From Forficula auricularia (lineage: Eukaryota; Arthropoda; Insecta; Dermaptera; Forficulidae): 64,000 nucleotides of DNA. Made by a program: the position numbers and the translations under genes. The DNA lies in contig JALMQS010000915.1 in NCBI GenBank assembly GCA_024734495.1, positions 229,800 to 293,799 on the forward strand, written 5' to 3'. Positions 10,030-19,213 of this stretch are shown piece by piece (the stretch's first letter is position 1; each line of letters opens with the position of its first letter). The notes under the pieces are model-generated. The model worked only from the letters and a program-made list of their open reading frames with translations, was not told the DNA's origin and searched no databases.

Positions 10030-10300
10030 AGCATTTTTTGTTGAATTGAAATGGTCTTTAATTTATGGTGAATGTGGAAGAAGTGTTATGGGACTGCCAT
10101 TGAAATGTATGCCGAGCGTTTTCCTGATAGGAATACACCCTCACAAGCTTCATTTTATCGTGTTGTAAATCTGTTAAAAAAAACAGGAAGTATAAACGCT
10201 TCGAAGAAACTGAAAAAGGCCAAAATAACGAAATTGGAACTGTAATTCATCCAGAAGACTTGCAATAGGTACACTCTGGAATGTCACAGAACAGTGTCGA
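10030..10300 (+). pseudogene. Frameshifted N-terminus of an IS630-Tc1-mariner transposase
   Basis: Two frames together read I-Y-G-E-C-G-R-S, then M-Y-A-E-R-F-P-D-R-N-T-P-S and F-Y-R-V-V-N-L-L-K-K-T-G-S. This is the N-terminal helix-turn-helix region of a transposase type common in insects. A frameshift separates the two blocks near 10095, and the frame closes before any catalytic residues. It is a dead fragment. Confidence 0.55.
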
Positions 10301-10441
10301 AAAATTATTAAATTATTAAGTATTATTAAACTATTTATTTAATAATTAAATATTTGATCATTTTTTTTGATAATTAAGTTGAATAATTGTTAAAAATAAT
10401 TATTAGAAAAAAATTTTAAGATCCAATTGATTTAATATTTT

Positions 10442-10611
10442 TTAACCGACTTCAAAAAAGGAGGAGGTTCTCTATTCGACTGAACTTTTTTTTTTTTTTA
10501 AGCCTATGTTACCTCATATCTCCGCCAATTGTCAACCGATTTTGAAATTTTTTTTTGCATATTGGTATTAGACCTTTTTTATTAGGTTTGTTTAGACCTA
10601 ACCTCTTTTGC
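10442..10611 (+). repeat. Partial copy of the AACCGACTTC repeat, cut by a hAT-like end
   Basis: The sequence matches the repeat at 7920-8252 in reverse orientation until AACCTCTTTTG. There the CAGGGTGTGTTAAC terminal sequence of another element begins. Confidence 0.6.
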
Positions 10612-10943
10612 AGGGTGTGTTAACTCACAGGATTTTTTGGTAAATTCATTGGACGCCTTAGGCCACCAGGGGCGCTATTTTGACACTCGCGCATATATGT
10701 CTTGGAATCACGTGGTGCCGTTCCATTTGACAGTTTCCTCTAGTCAACATTCACTTCATTTCTCTTTAAATAACGAATTTTTTCAAAGTTATTTTTTATT
10801 ATTTAGTTTATAATTTTATTATCTATTTTCTTTTATACTACTTTAATATATTATTTATCTTAGCTATTAATTTTATTATCAAAATCAATTATTAAAATTG
10901 TGAAATTTGTTTTTGCTGATATTCTCAATAGGTAGCTATATAA
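10612..10943. repeat. ~330-bp repeat (hAT-like left end), first copy
   Basis: It starts CAGGGTGTGTTAACTCAC and contains GGCGCTATTTTGACAC. It is nearly identical to 11827-12160. The two direct copies flank a transposon at 10944-11826. Part of it recurs inverted at 13646-13715, so it is a terminal repeat of a larger element. Confidence 0.8.
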
Positions 10944-11826
10944 TGGGTGTTTTTTTAGAGGTATAGAACTTCGAATTGAAATAAAACACAAGAAAATCGT
11001 TTTAATGTCCATCAATTTGGCTTTATTGGAAGGATAATTTTATGCCATTAATGTTTAAATTATGGATTCTGCATGGCCGCCGCGGCTGGCTCGAATAAAT
11101 CCAATTCTACAGGTCCCAATTTTCAACCACTTTTTCGAGCATATGGGCCGTATACGGCAATAACGCCACGAATGTTGGCTTCCAAGTCCCCCTAACGTTT
11201 CTGTTTGTTGGCGTAGACGAGCGACTTCACATATCCCCAAAGAAAATAATCCAATGGTGTCAAATCACACGATCTTGGTGGCCAATTGACAGGTCCATTC
11301 CGCGAAATTATGCGCTCATCGAATGTTTCAATAAATCGGATTGTGACGTGCGCTGTGTGGCATGTAGCGCCGTCTTGTTGGAACCACAACTCATCCACAT
11401 TCATGCCATCCAATTCGGGAACAAAATAGTCGGTTATCATGGCTCTATACCGGTCTCCATTAACGGTAACTGACTCTCCAGCATTATTTCTGGAAGAAGT
11501 ATGGCCCAATGACTCCACCAGCCCATAGAGCACACCAAACAGTCAGTTTTTGTGGATGTAATGGCGTCTCAAGGGTCTCATGTGGATTCTCTTCACTCCA
11601 AATGCGGCAATTTTGCTTGTAACATACGGCCCCATATGCTCGAAAAAGTGGTTGAAAATTGGACCTGTAGAATTGGATTTATTCGAGCTACGCGGCGGCC
11701 ACATGCCCGAAATCATATTTAAACATTAATGGCATAAAATTATCCTTCCAATAAAGCCAAATTGAGGACATTAAAACGATTTTCTTGTGTTTTATTTCAA
11801 TTCGAAGTTCATTCCTCTAAACACCC
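10944..11826 (-). mobile_element. Tc1/mariner-superfamily element with ~200-bp inverted ends and a broken transposase
   Basis: The ends begin TGGGTGTTTTTTTAGAGG and TGGGGTGTTTAGAGGAAT (minus) and continue as inverted copies for about 200 bp, including part of the transposase C-terminus. The minus-strand frame 11192-11533 holds the catalytic D of W-F-Q-Q-D-G-A-T and the P-R-S-C-D-L-T-P-L-D-Y-F-L-W-G box. N-terminal coding sequence is absent, so it cannot move itself. Confidence 0.75.
11192..11533 (-). pseudogene. Transposase C-terminal half (IS630-Tc1-mariner type)
   Basis: The 113-residue frame includes D-E-L-W-F-Q-Q-D-G-A-T-C-H with the second catalytic aspartate and, about 50 residues later, P-P-R-S-C-D-L-T-P-L-D-Y-F-L-W-G-Y-V-K-S with the third acidic residue region. 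The helix-turn-helix domain and the first catalytic aspartate are missing. It is a remnant of a transposase, not a host gene. Confidence 0.8.
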
Positions 11827-13728
11827 CAGGGTGTGTTAACTCACAGGATTTTTTGGTAAATTCATTGGACGCCTTAGGCCACCAGGGGCGCTATTTTGAC
11901 ACTCGCGCATATATGTCTTGGAATCACGTGGTGCCGTTCCATTTGACAGTTTCCTCTAGTCAACATTCACTTCATTTTTCTCTTAAATAACGAATTTTTT
12001 TCAAAGTTATTTTTTATTATTTAGTTTATAATTTTATTATCTATTTTCTTTTATACTACTTTAATATATTATTTATCTTAGCTATTAATTTTATTATCAA
12101 AATCAATTATTAAAATTGTGAAATTTGTTTTTGCTGATATTCTCAATAGGTAGCTATATATATATAAAATTTATATTTTTATGAAATTAACTTTATATAC
12201 TATACTTTATTCATTATTATTTTTCTTTTTATTGATACAGATTTAATAATAATCCAATTATGCCCTATTTTTTTGTTGCATCCTGTCGGTTCAAAAAAAC
12301 AAAGAGAATAATACTTCATCGATATTTATTTTTTTACTGCAACAGTTTCTGAAAAGATAAGTATTTCATTATCCTTTATATTAAATATAAAAATGTTTAT
12401 TATTTTTAAAAATTATATGATAAAAAGAATTTGTTTTTTTAATAATTCATTCATTTTTTTACCCATTTTTAATAATTAGTTTCCCTTTAAATGTAAAAGT
12501 TATATATTTTATTTTGAATTTATATATATATATATATATACTATATATATAATTAATTAATATTTAATTCTTCTAGGAACAATGTCTTAATGTCGATCTA
12601 ATACATAACGGTTACCAAAATTATAGAATTCGCGAAGCACAATACACTGGCAATTTCCTCTCCTGAAGATGAATAATGAAAATTATTTAAAATTTTAAAA
12701 TTCGATTTGTTATAAATAACTCCGAAATAGTTTTATTATATATTTTTTTTACTGCAACAGATTCTCAAAAGATAAGTATTTCATTATCCTTTTAATTAAA
12801 TATAAAAAGGTTTATTATTTTTTTACAATATATGATAAATAAGAATGTTTTCTTTTTTAATGATTAATTACACCAAAAATGTTCGATTTTTTATCTATAT
12901 ACATATATATATATATTATTAATAATAAATACTTTGTTTTTTCCAGGGATATTGTCTTAAGGTTTTTAGACTGACTTCAAATCGATTTTCTACATCATCG
13001 GTTCTCAAAGTTCTCTGACAACACGCGAAGCACAATACACTGATATTTTTATACCCGGAACATTATTTAAAATTCAAAATTTCCAATTATTATTATTATA
13101 ATTGTTAAAATATTTATTTTTTTAAACGCAAACTTATTGTGAATATTGCTGTTTTATATATTTATGTTTAGATTAATATTTATAATTGAATGTATATAAT
13201 ATTATAACATGTGATTGCTTTTCTGAGTTCTTGCCGGCTTCTCAGTAGAGCTATTTCCGAACCGGTGGTAGATTAATAAAAATGTATTAAATAAATAAGC
13301 ACTTCATTATTATTTGTATTAAATATAAAAATGTAATCAGATACCAATATATGTATATATATATATACGTAATAATAAAAATGTTGTTTTTTATTCCTTA
13401 CTTCAAATCTTTTATTTCATGTTTACTTATCTTTTCAGATTTGACGCTTTTATAGCTGATTTCCTTATAAAAATAGAAATTAAGACTGGAGCCATCTAGA
13501 TCGGGGCTTTTTTATGAGATGTTCTCATTAAAAATTCCCAATCTAGATGACTTTAGTCTTAATTTCTATTTTTATCTTGAATTATTTAGTGTGATAAAAA
13601 ATAATTTTAAATTTCCTGCCTCCATTTAAATGTGCGTGTGTGTGAGTGCCATGTGTCAAATAGCGCCCCTGGCGGCCTAAGGCACCCAGTTGTTGAATTT
13701 ACCAAAAAACCCTGAGAGTTCGCCATCT
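11827..13728. mobile_element. Non-autonomous element with hAT-like ends
   Basis: The left end CAGGGTGTGTTAAC (11828) and the inverted right end at about 13646-13720 share TTTGGTAAATTCA, GCCTTAGGC and GGCGCTATTT. The interior has no ORF. It contains two to three degenerate units of about 400 bp (12330-13440). The CAGGG start is hAT-like, but no clean 8-bp duplication was identified. Confidence 0.5.
12330..13440. repeat. Degenerate ~400-bp tandem units
   Basis: Shared landmarks are TTTTTTTACTGCAACAG, AAGATAAGTATTTCATTATCC, an acceptor-like TTCT(T/A)G segment, ATGTCTTAATG or TTGTCTTAAGG, and CGCGAAGCACAATACACTG. They occur near 12335-12660 and 12750-13045, with a partial third from about 13290. 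No coding sequence is evident. Confidence 0.55.
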
Positions 13729-13767
13729 ATATGTATCTTTTATCTATGTAGCCTTCCCTCCCTACCT

Positions 13768-13977
13768 CCCTGGACAATACCTATTTGCAACGCTAGTGGT
13801 GAACGTTCATTTTCGGTTTTGAAACGTGTAAAAAATTATTTACGAAACTCACTAAAACAGACACATTTAACTAATTTATCAATAATGTTTATAGAAAACG
13901 ATGTAGTTCAGACTTTAGAATATGACTATATTGTTGATAAATTCGCTAAACTTAAAGCAAGAAAAGTTCCACTTTAA
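13768..13977 (+). pseudogene. hAT transposase C-terminal dimerisation segment
   Basis: The frame reads N-A-S-G-E-R-S-F-S-V-L-K-R-V-K-N-Y-L-R and continues to a stop at 13977, the hATC dimerisation signature (A-S-x-E-R-x-F-S) of hAT transposases and of the ZMYM/P52rIPK-like domesticated group. Only about 65 residues remain. The matching hAT terminus lies at 14440-14494, so this is the 3' end of a hAT element whose remaining coding sequence is gone. Confidence 0.8.
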
Positions 13978-14168
13978 TTTAATTTTATTTATAGTATGTA
14001 ATGCAATAATAAATGTAATTTTGTTGTGCGATATTCAAACTATTTTTTTCCATGGTTATTGAATATGTTTTTATTTATTATTGTAATAAAAAAAATGCTC
14101 TTTTTTGAACTTATGTACTTTCTATATTAAATTGAAAGTTTTTGCCGAAAGAAGCAGAATTTTTATAT

Positions 14169-14392
14169 ATTGAAGGAGACAATAAAAGAGTGTGTCTTCT
14201 GCTGGAATTATAAATTTTATTTATTTATAACGAGACTATAGTTTCGAGGGCTTTGCCCTCTTCATCAGTCTATTACAATGGATTCACAGGAATTAATTTA
14301 TGAATGAAAGGTTAACATCTTTCATGTGGTTAGGTTAGAAATTATTATTTATAATTCCAGCAGAAGACACACTCTTTTATTGTCTCCTTCAA
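14169..14392. mobile_element. 224-bp inverted-repeat element with a central hammerhead-like core
   Basis: Inverted ends of about 45 bp start TTGAAGGAGACAATAAAAG and surround a hammerhead-like motif (minus, 14226-14276). It is inserted in the 3' part of the hAT remnant. It may be a small relative of the larger hammerhead foldbacks at 20, 50, 53 and 56 kb. Confidence 0.75.
14226..14276 (-). ncRNA. Hammerhead-ribozyme-like motif H1
   Basis: On the minus strand: CTGATGA (14262-14268), stem II GAGGGC-AAA-GCCCTC (6 bp, triloop), GAAA, a short stem III ACT-AT-AGT, and a GTC cleavage triplet (14234-14236). Core nucleotides agree with the hammerhead consensus CUGANGA/GAAA/UH. Stem I is weak beyond GA/TC. 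This is the only copy in the window with a closed stem III of its own. Confidence 0.65.
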
Positions 14393-14439
14393 TATGTACT
14401 TTCATTAAAACGTCACTATTTTACAATCAGTAATGTAGG

Positions 14440-14494
14440 GGGGCCTCAAAATGTGATTGCGCTTGGGGCTTTCAAAATGCTGGATCCGCCACTG
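14440..14494. mobile_element. hAT terminal inverted repeat (right end)
   Basis: The sequence ends CTGGATCCGCCACTG, the complement of CAGTGGCGGATCCAG, a familiar hAT-type end. It pairs with the hATC fragment upstream. The left end is not in place. Confidence 0.65.
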
Positions 14495-14546
14495 GAAAAG
14501 ACAAAAGCCGAGAGTAGTAGTTTTAAAATTTCTATAAATCAAAATA

Positions 14547-14840
14547 TACCGGGTGAATTCTTTATCTTGAGACAGTCTTATAACTCAAAAGCAGTCAGTG
14601 CATTATATGAAAAAAAGTTTCAAATAAAAGTTTATTTATATCAGGGGGGAAACTAAACTACACTATTGTTTGTCGACCTAGAACAAGCTTTCAAGGGTAT
14701 TTTAAGGTCACGTTCTGTTTTTTAAATGGAAACCTATATATTTATTTAAAGATCCTTAATTTTCAAAAAAAACTGAACAACTTTCATAAGAACTATGTTT
14801 TTATAGGACATCAAATAAATAAAATATTAAATCAATTAGA
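14547..14840. repeat. Dispersed transposon end (CCGGGTGAGTTTTT family), copy 2
   Basis: It matches 9413-9700 with substitutions and runs into the assembly gap. Confidence 0.7.
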
Positions 14841-14940
14841 NNNNNNNNNNNNNNNNNNNNNNNNNNNNNNNNNNNNNNNNNNNNNNNNNNNNNNNNNNNN
14901 NNNNNNNNNNNNNNNNNNNNNNNNNNNNNNNNNNNNNNNN
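14841..14940. other. Assembly gap (100 N)
   Basis: Exactly 100 N, a standard placeholder for a gap of unknown size. It separates zinc-finger copy B from its missing upstream exons. Confidence 1.
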
Positions 14941-14985
14941 TATCATCTCTAAATTCATCTCTTTAACACATTTATTTTTTTCCAG

Positions 14986-15769
14986 ATACAAGTAATCGAA
15001 CTAAGAATGAAACTGAAGATTATTTCTGTGAGGAATGTTTCTCTGGATTTCTATCATTGTCTGAATTCGAAAGCCATATACAGGAAGGCCATTCAGAAGA
15101 AGTACTCTTCTCAAGTCATCTGAGCGATCGGAAATACGGTGCTGAAACCAAATCGGAACCCCCTATTGCCATGATTCCTCAGAGCGAGAAGGCTTCTAAA
15201 GTGACCTTTCATAATCGATATAATGCCGCCAAACGTTCTTTACCCTCTCCTAACGATAAAAAAAAATTGAAATCAAAACAAATTAATCAATGTTTGGGAA
15301 CTCATTTCTAATAACAAGCATACAGGCCAAAAGCCTTTCGTCTGTGATCACTGCGAGAAGGGTTTTTCACGAAAAGCTATATCTCAAAAAGCATTTACTT
15401 ATTCATACAGGCGACAAGCCTTTCGTCTGTGATCACTGCGAGAAGGGTTTCTCGCAAAAAGGTGATCTCAAAAGGCATTTAATTATTCATACAGGCGACA
15501 AGCCTTTCGTCTGTAATCACTGTGATAAGGGTTTTTCGCGAAAAGATGATCTCAAAAGGCATTTACTTATTCATACAGGCGAAAAGCCTTTCGTCTGTGA
15601 TCACTGCGAGAAGGGTTTCTCAGATAAGAGTTATCTCAAAAGGCTGAACATTTCTACAACAAAACCTAAATTGAAAAATTTGATAAAATGTGAGTTATTT
15701 ATGAGATGGTCTGCGACACATGTAAAAAAGAAAATAAAGCCCATAGAAATATTGGTGGGTGAAACATGA
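14986..15769 (+). pseudogene. Zinc-finger copy B, frameshifted exon 3
   Basis: The exon follows a TTTTTTCCAG acceptor at 14985 and encodes the family N-terminal finger (Y-F-C-E-E-C ... H-I-Q-E-G-H) and linker. A one-base insertion near 15300 (GGAACTCATT against GGAACCATT in relatives) and another near 15380 move the reading frame twice. Four TGEK/TGDK-linked finger segments follow (helices include SQKGDLKRH, SRKDDLKRH and SDKSYLKR). After the last, the array is replaced by unrelated sequence, ending at 15769. Upstream exons would lie in or beyond the gap. Indel errors next to a gap are an alternative explanation for the frameshifts, but the lost C-terminal fingers still make a pseudogene likely. 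Confidence 0.8.
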
Positions 15770-15774
15770 AGACT

Positions 15775-16880
15775 CTGGAGGCAGAGAATTGGGGAACAGG
15801 TGTCATCGGTGAATGGAAATAAATTAGTTTCCGGTTTGTCCATTCATGCCATCGCTAATAAGCATGGTTTCGATTTCGAGAAGGGACAAGAATTCTGGAC
15901 TAGGAAATGAATTGGACAAAAAGGAAAATAAAAGAGTCACTAGATACATATATATTAAACAATTTTGATTTTGATGTGTGAATTTTAAAATGGACTCGGA
16001 GAATATTTCAGAGTGCTACAGTCTGATTGTGTCATTGTAGTTTATTTTTGTTTGATTGTGAGCTTGGACAGGTTTGAATTATTAATTAAAAAATTGTATT
16101 AAAGGTGTATATATAGAGATATGTACAAATGTACAAATAAATTAGGTCTTTTTAATGTGTTTTCAGAATAAATCATTATATAGATTTTCAACTTCTAATT
16201 CGGACTTTTCCATATCAAATTGAGAATTTCTATAAAACCATGCATATTTTACATATTAATCTTAGCTTTTTACCTGAAAAAGTTTCTTGAAAGTACAAAA
16301 TTCTAATCTTGAAAGGTTTTAGATAATGAGCTGAAAATTGGTACGCAAATATATTAAATTGCACCAAATTTTAGCCTTTTTCCTGAAAGCCTTTCGTGAG
16401 AGTTAAATTAAATCAAAACATTTTCTTAACTATAACTTTTTTCTATTTTTTCAACTGTTTATTAATAAATTCTGAATTTGATTTAAAAAATGACTGATTT
16501 TAATTTTTAAAATCCTGAATTTGATTTGGAAAAGTCCGAATTAGAAGTTAAAAACCCAAATATAATGATAGATTTAGTTGATTGAGATTTGATTATAAAA
16601 TGTAATAATATATAGAAGAATTTTTTTTTTTTAATAGATCATCAGTTCAAATCAGATTCTAAATTCAAAGACAAATTGCTTATAAATTATTTGTCTATTA
16701 AAAATTGTTGAAATATCCATGTTAATAAATTGAGAATGAGTTACCATATATATGCAGATTGACAAATTCCGAATCTTGAACGAAATTGTATATATGAATA
16801 TGTGAAATTTTATACTTATTATTTTGTATATAATTGTATATACATATATAAAAATGATTCAATTTTCAGTACTACTGAAG
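15775..16880. other. AT-rich DNA without a recognisable gene
   Basis: No ORF with recognisable motifs. An imperfect inverted pair is centred near 16380: AACTTCTAATTCGGACTTTTCC at 16190-16211 recurs as its complement near 16530-16552, so a diverged foldback of about 360 bp may be present. Confidence 0.45.
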
Positions 16881-16881
16881 A

Positions 16882-17124
16882 ATGGCGTAGTTAGGGAGTT
16901 TTCCTAGGGGGGCCAGCCGGCCAGCTGATTAGCCACCACAAGGTTTTAATTTCGGTAATCCGATTAGAAAAGCAACCAACTTTTTACTAGAATTCACAAA
17001 TTTTGAAGTAACGAAATAAATGAATGAGAAATACATACTTAAGTGATGACTAGTAATAATGGAGTTTCGATTTTTCTAAAGGGGGGGGGCACTGCCCCCC
17101 TTGCCCCTCCCCTAACTACACCCA
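16882..17124. mobile_element. Short MITE with GGCGTAGTTAGGG-type ends
   Basis: The left end TGGCGTAGTTAGGGAG and the right end (complement TGGGTGTAGTTAGGGGAG) are inverted copies, each followed inward by G- or C-rich runs. No coding capacity. The family is unassigned. Confidence 0.6.
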
Positions 17125-17129
17125 TATAT

Positions 17130-18420
17130 ATGAGTTTATCCTTATTTTGATAATGTATCTGATTTTATCACGAGGTACGCCGACAGCCAGGCAAAGCTTG
17201 AAGATTAAGGAACCCATGATAACTTAATTAAAGGTAAGAAACTCATAGAAAGTTTGTTCTGGTGCCAAATGCTTTGTAATTTTTATTGTGAAGAACTAAT
17301 TTGATTTCGAGCTTTCTAGCTCTAAAACTATAGGTTGATAAATAAAAAACGGTTTTTTTTCTGTTTATTTTCATTTTATTAATAGAATTTAAGGAATTTA
17401 AAATTTTTTTCTATTTCTATTTTCAAGCTCATAGTATAGTAGCTATATTACAAATTTTATTTTATTTAATTTTATGTTTTAAATTAAAATTATAGGGAAT
17501 CATTTCTTAAAATCATAATGTGTTATATTTAAATTTCCTAAAAATTAATTTAATATTCGAAACTACTTAGAGCGTACCTAGACTTAAAATTGTTTAAATT
17601 TTCATCCAATTTTTCTGCAACTTAGATAGGGAAATCGGTTCCAATTTTCGTTTCCCACAGGCGCAAGTTGCCAACATATTTTCTCCAAAAAATAAAATAG
17701 TCATATTCTAAAATATATAGTTTTCTTTTTTGTTAAGAAGAATGGTGTATTTTTGTGAAAACTACTTAGAATTTTATATTTTTTAAAAATTTTTTTTTTA
17801 TTTTTAATTTTTTGAATTTTCTTTATTTTATTATGAATTTTTCTGTTATTAAGTTGGCTAAGATCTGTCACTCTCAGTTTCTTTTCTGACGTTTTAGAAA
17901 CAATCTAAAAATCATATTAATTATTAAAAAATTGTTAATTGATAATAAATAAGATAAGAACATTCCAAAAGGTAATTTTGTCATTTCTCTCAATTGATTT
18001 CATTTTATTTTAATTAAAAATAACTTCTACTATCTTTTACTTTCAATTGTTCAACTGTTTTTATTTATTTTTTATTAATACTTCTATAACTCATTTCCAT
18101 AACTATTTCCTGCTTTATTAGACCTATTATCCTAATCCTTAATACTTGTAAAAATTTATTTTTCGGTATATAATTATTTCCACGGTGTTCCTGGCCAAAC
18201 TTCTTCAATACCTTCCCCCTGGTTTTCGCTGAGTAATGGATTGGTTAATATAAGATACTAATATTATGTAGATTTAAAACTTTTTAACAAATATTAATTT
18301 TCTTGCTTTTTTAGGCCCGTCGCCGCTGCTTTTTATTTAATGGAGACTGGCCTTATTATTGCTATTATCTTATATTATTTAATCCATTAGCCAAAGTTGA
18401 AGAATCAACTATAATTTCTT
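17130..18420. other. AT-rich DNA, no gene seen
   Basis: Long A/T tracts with no frame of interest. Confidence 0.5.
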
Positions 18421-18425
18421 GATAA

Positions 18426-18472
18426 ATAAAGAGAAACAAAGAGGTTGTCCTCTGCTTGATGCAAATAAACAT

Positions 18473-18508
<36 letters not shown>

Positions 18509-18562
18509 TATGTGTATGTTTATTTGCATTAAGCAGAGGACAACCTCTTTGTTTCTCTTTAT
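18426..18562. repeat. Foldback with 55-bp arms around an AT microsatellite
   Basis: Arms 18426-18480 and 18508-18562 are complementary with one mismatch. The spacer is an (AT)n run. Frames on both strands are reflections of the palindrome. Confidence 0.9.
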
Positions 18563-18990
18563 AATTCAACAACTCTGCTACTCTCGGCAAAATAAAAACT
18601 TTTCAATTATAGTTTCTTGTTATGTTTCTTTAATATATAGGTATATATTTTTTTCAGATATCCAGCAAGACATCATGACAAGATTTTTTTTTAATTTGTT
18701 ATAAATGTTTTTTTTCAATTTGTTAAAATTTTGTATCTGAATTTTATATTAAAATAATAAAAATAATTACATTTATTTATAGTTTTATTTCATATCTCCC
18801 TTTTCTCCTAATTTTATTTTAAGAAATAGTTATTTTTCTAATTTTTAAATTACTCAAAAAAATAATTGCATTCTGGATTGCTATTCCTAATAATAAAAAT
18901 ACTATTAATAATAATAATCGACGGCCCTGGATTCCTAATACTAATGCTATTTCCCGCCTTTTTCTTTCCCGACTAATGGCTGTCGGCTTG

Positions 18991-19009
18991 TGACGTCACC
19001 ATAAAAATT
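18991..19009 (+). promoter_or_regulatory. CRE-like TGACGTCA and ATAAAAA upstream of gene C
   Basis: A perfect palindromic TGACGTCA (18991-18998) is followed by an A/T-rich ATAAAAATT about 205 bp before the gene C start codon. Promoter function is inferred from position only. Confidence 0.25.
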
Positions 19010-19213
19010 GGAACCGCCTTTTAACATTGAGTTGCACCTCTCTATACTCTCTGATCTAAAGAAACAAACTATATTTCTCATTTTTGTTATTTATTTTCGT
19101 GTATGCTAAAATTCAAGAATATAGTTTTATTAAATTATAAAAAGACTATTCCCTTCAATACTATATCCTTTTACCATAAATATTTGTTTGAACTAGGAGA
19201 AAATATATCCATT

